Positions 6,629 through 10,000 of a stretch of 10,000 nt of DNA are shown here, one piece after another (the stretch's first letter is position 1; every line of letters starts with the position of its first letter). Position numbers and translations under genes: made by a program. Under the pieces are notes generated by a model that was not told the origin of the DNA, did no database searches, and saw only the letters and a program-made list of their open reading frames with translations. This stretch comes from Kiritimatiellota bacterium (GTDB lineage: Bacteria; Verrucomicrobiota; Kiritimatiellia; JAAZAB01): assembly GCA_008636095.1 (NCBI GenBank), contig VSJD01000103.1:1-10000 (forward strand), written 5' to 3'.

Positions 6629-6661
6629 CTGCGGCGTCATCCGCAGCGGCTACTGTTTTTT
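6629..6661 (+). terminator. Probable terminator of the ruvCA unit
   Basis: A perfect 6-bp stem, CTGCGG (6629-6634) and CCGCAG (6641-6646), with a six-base loop is followed nine bases later by six Ts at 6656-6661. The gap between stem and T-run is longer than ideal. It follows the nested inverted repeat and precedes the gap promoter, which fits a transcription boundary. Confidence 0.5.
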
Positions 6662-6693
6662 CCAGGCATTCAGCCTTTTTTTATAATCGACCA

Positions 6694-6720
6694 TTGACGG
6701 CGTCGGAAAATTTCTATAAT
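6694..6720 (+). promoter_or_regulatory. Candidate sigma70-type promoter of the glycolytic operon
   Basis: TTGACG at 6694-6699 and a perfect TATAAT at 6715-6720 are separated by 15 bases, two shorter than the optimum. A second TATAAT at 6682-6687 has no obvious -35. The position, about 55 bases before the gap start with an AT-rich leader between, fits transcription of gap-pgk onward. Confidence 0.6.
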
Positions 6721-6751
6721 GTCCGGTCGTTTTCAAAGACCTAATCTCTAA

Positions 6752-9111
<2,360 letters not shown>

Positions 9112-9139
9112 TTCAAGGAAAGACAAGAGGAGACAGAAG

Positions 9140-9631
9140 ATGAAGAAACTGATGGCTCTTGTTGTATGTGGAATACTTGTCGGATGTGAATACAATGTCC
9201 CGCTCGTAAAAACCCCTGAGTTGGGAATCGACTCTGCAGTCGTGGGATTGTGGCAGAGGTCGAAAGAGGATGGACAAAAGGAGAGACTGCTGGTATTGCC
9301 ATTGAACAAACAAGAATACATGGTCTCGTTTCCAGCCGGTTCGAAAGATGCCATGTTTGCCCGTGCTTGTCTCTGCCAAGCTGCCGACATGACGCTCGTT
9401 CAATTGGAGTGGATTGGAACCGCTCCGGGCAGACTTCCTGAAAACAATCGGGTCTTCCAGTTTGCAACATACTCGGTTGTCGGAGATACAATTACCGTGC
9501 GCATGTTGAATGCCGATGTCGTGAATAAAGATGTAAAATCAACAGCCGAACTAGCCAAGGCCATCGCGGACAATAAGGATAAGCCAGACGTTCTCAAGGA
9601 CAAGATGGTCTTCACAAAGGTTAAGAATTGA
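9140..9631 (+). CDS. Small predicted lipoprotein of unknown function in the glycolytic operon
   Basis: The protein is 163 residues with a lipoprotein signal: MKK, a hydrophobic core (LMALVVCGIL) and the lipobox LVGC, with the lipidated Cys at 16. A mature protein anchored to a membrane facing the periplasm is inferred. The remainder has no motif I recognise. It alternates predicted beta strands, with a GLWQ near residue 37 that recalls, but does not establish, lipocalin-like or META-type small lipoproteins. The C-terminal third is Lys/Asp-rich, without further membrane segments. GAGGAG at 9127-9132, seven bases before ATG, gives a strong ribosome binding site, and the start is 28 bases after pgk. 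To the eye its base composition and codon use are more AT-rich than in pgk or gap, suggesting a later insertion between pgk and tpiA. Confidence 0.75.
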   Translation: MKKLMALVVCGILVGCEYNVPLVKTPELGIDSAVVGLWQRSKEDGQKERLLVLPLNKQEYMVSFPAGSKDAMFARACLCQAADMTLVQLEWIGTAPGRLPENNRVFQFATYSVVGDTITVRMLNADVVNKDVKSTAELAKAIADNKDKPDVLKDKMVFTKVKN

Positions 9632-9704
9632 CTTCGAACCACACACCGGAGCCTATCGTCGCTACCCGCGCCGAAGGTTCAGTATGATCGTTGTCATCAA
9701 AGCA

Positions 9705-9754
9705 AACATCGAACGCCCAACGCTGAATTAAAAAACAAAGAACGACGAACGCCA
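9705..9754. repeat. Heptamer array, family E (AACNNNG type), about 6-7 units
   Basis: AACATCG, AACGCCC and AACGCTG follow in strict phase, then two A-rich degenerate units. After one extra base come AACGACG and AACGCCA. It fills much of the gap between the lipoprotein gene and tpiA and abuts the nested palindrome at 9752. Confidence 0.7.
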
Positions 9755-9805
9755 CGTCGCCCCGTAGCGGGGCAAGTGGCCACTTGGCGTCAGACGCCGA
9801 CGTGG
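9752..9805 (+). other. 54-base nested palindrome just upstream of tpiA
   Basis: Outer arms CCACGTCG (9752-9759) and CGACGTGG (9798-9805) match 8 of 8. Between them lie three tandem symmetric elements. The first is CCCCG-TAG-CGGGG (9760-9772), the second the perfect 12-base palindrome AAGTGGCCACTT (9774-9785), and the third GGCGTC-A-GACGCC (9786-9798). As RNA it would fold as a multi-branch structure ending eight bases before the tpiA Shine-Dalgarno. It could be a regulatory leader, a REP-like genomic repeat or a cruciform site; I cannot decide which. Confidence 0.75.
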
Positions 9806-9825
9806 AAGAACCAGGAACTGACACT

Positions 9826-10000
9826 GTGAATACTAATCGCAAGCCGATTGTAGCGGGTAACTGGAAGATGAACAACACCGTGGCCGAGGCTCTGGCCCTG
9901 GTTGCGGGAATAAAGCGCCAGGCCGCCGAGTGCAAGGGCGTTGAAATAGTACTGTGCCCGCCCTTTACTGCCCTGCAAGCCGTGAGCAACGCAATTTCCG
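9826..10000 (+). CDS. tpiA: Triosephosphate isomerase, 5' part, runs off the right edge
   Basis: The enzyme interconverts dihydroxyacetone phosphate and glyceraldehyde 3-phosphate. Only 58 codons are in the window. They start at GTG 9826 and read KPIVAGNWKMN at 6-16, holding the active-site Asn12 and Lys14, then EIVLCPPFTAL, both hallmarks of the family. AGGAA at 9813-9817 lies eight bases before the GTG. An in-frame GTG at 9802 is inside the palindrome and has no ribosome binding site, so 9826 is preferred. It is the fourth gene of the gap-pgk run, and supplies the substrate of GapDH. Confidence 0.95.
   Translation, partial: MNTNRKPIVAGNWKMNNTVAEALALVAGIKRQAAECKGVEIVLCPPFTALQAVSNAIS

Noticed and set aside
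9715..9721. GCCCAAC matching the RYYYAAC end of an integron attC site
   Set aside because: The matching GTTRRRY end and the attC fold are not seen, there is no integrase in view, and the string is explained by the family E heptamers.
9621..9989. Minus-strand open frame spanning the lipoprotein-tpiA gap
   Set aside because: It runs antisense through tpiA, the palindrome and the heptamer array; no protein motif is visible and the real tpiA start is on the plus strand.

Overview
The window is GC-rich bacterial DNA from an organism I cannot name. A lipobox protein and a probable exported protein suggest a Gram-negative cell. Gene style and the word-like intergenic repeats remind me of PVC-superphylum or other uncultured lineages (Kiritimatiellota, Lentisphaerota, Omnitrophota), but that is a weak impression. 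Nearly all the coding is housekeeping: translation, recombination and glycolysis.

Layout. (1) Positions 1-1002, minus strand: a partial secreted zinc metallopeptidase with a PKD-like domain and HELGH, running off the left edge. It lies opposite a tempting but false plus-strand frame. (2) 1003-1399: a divergent intergenic region with two heptamer-repeat blocks in inverted orientation. (3) 1400-3445: an EF-G-like translational GTPase with a GTG start set by a strong AGGAGG, and a degenerate G4 motif. (4) 3445-3579: three different heptamer arrays in about 135 bases, leading into a PflX-type radical SAM gene (to 4496). (5) 4547-6562: yebC, then ruvC and ruvA, which overlap by ATGA; heptamer arrays flank the start of ruvC and extend into it. 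(6) 6571-6661: a nested inverted repeat and a probable terminator, then a promoter near 6694-6720. (7) 6776-10000: a glycolytic operon of gap, pgk (ATGA overlap), a small unknown lipoprotein, and the 5' end of tpiA, which is preceded by another heptamer array and a 54-base nested palindrome.

How the genes work together. GapDH, Pgk and TpiA catalyse consecutive steps of lower glycolysis. RuvA and RuvC act on Holliday junctions, but ruvB is not adjacent. YebC and the EF-G paralogue both belong to translation or regulation. I see no defence system, mobile element, CRISPR array, tRNA or rRNA.

The most unusual signal is not a gene. At least five unrelated repeat families sit at gene boundaries, and all of them have a strict 7-base period. 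In two places the arrays are read through as the N-terminus of the downstream protein.
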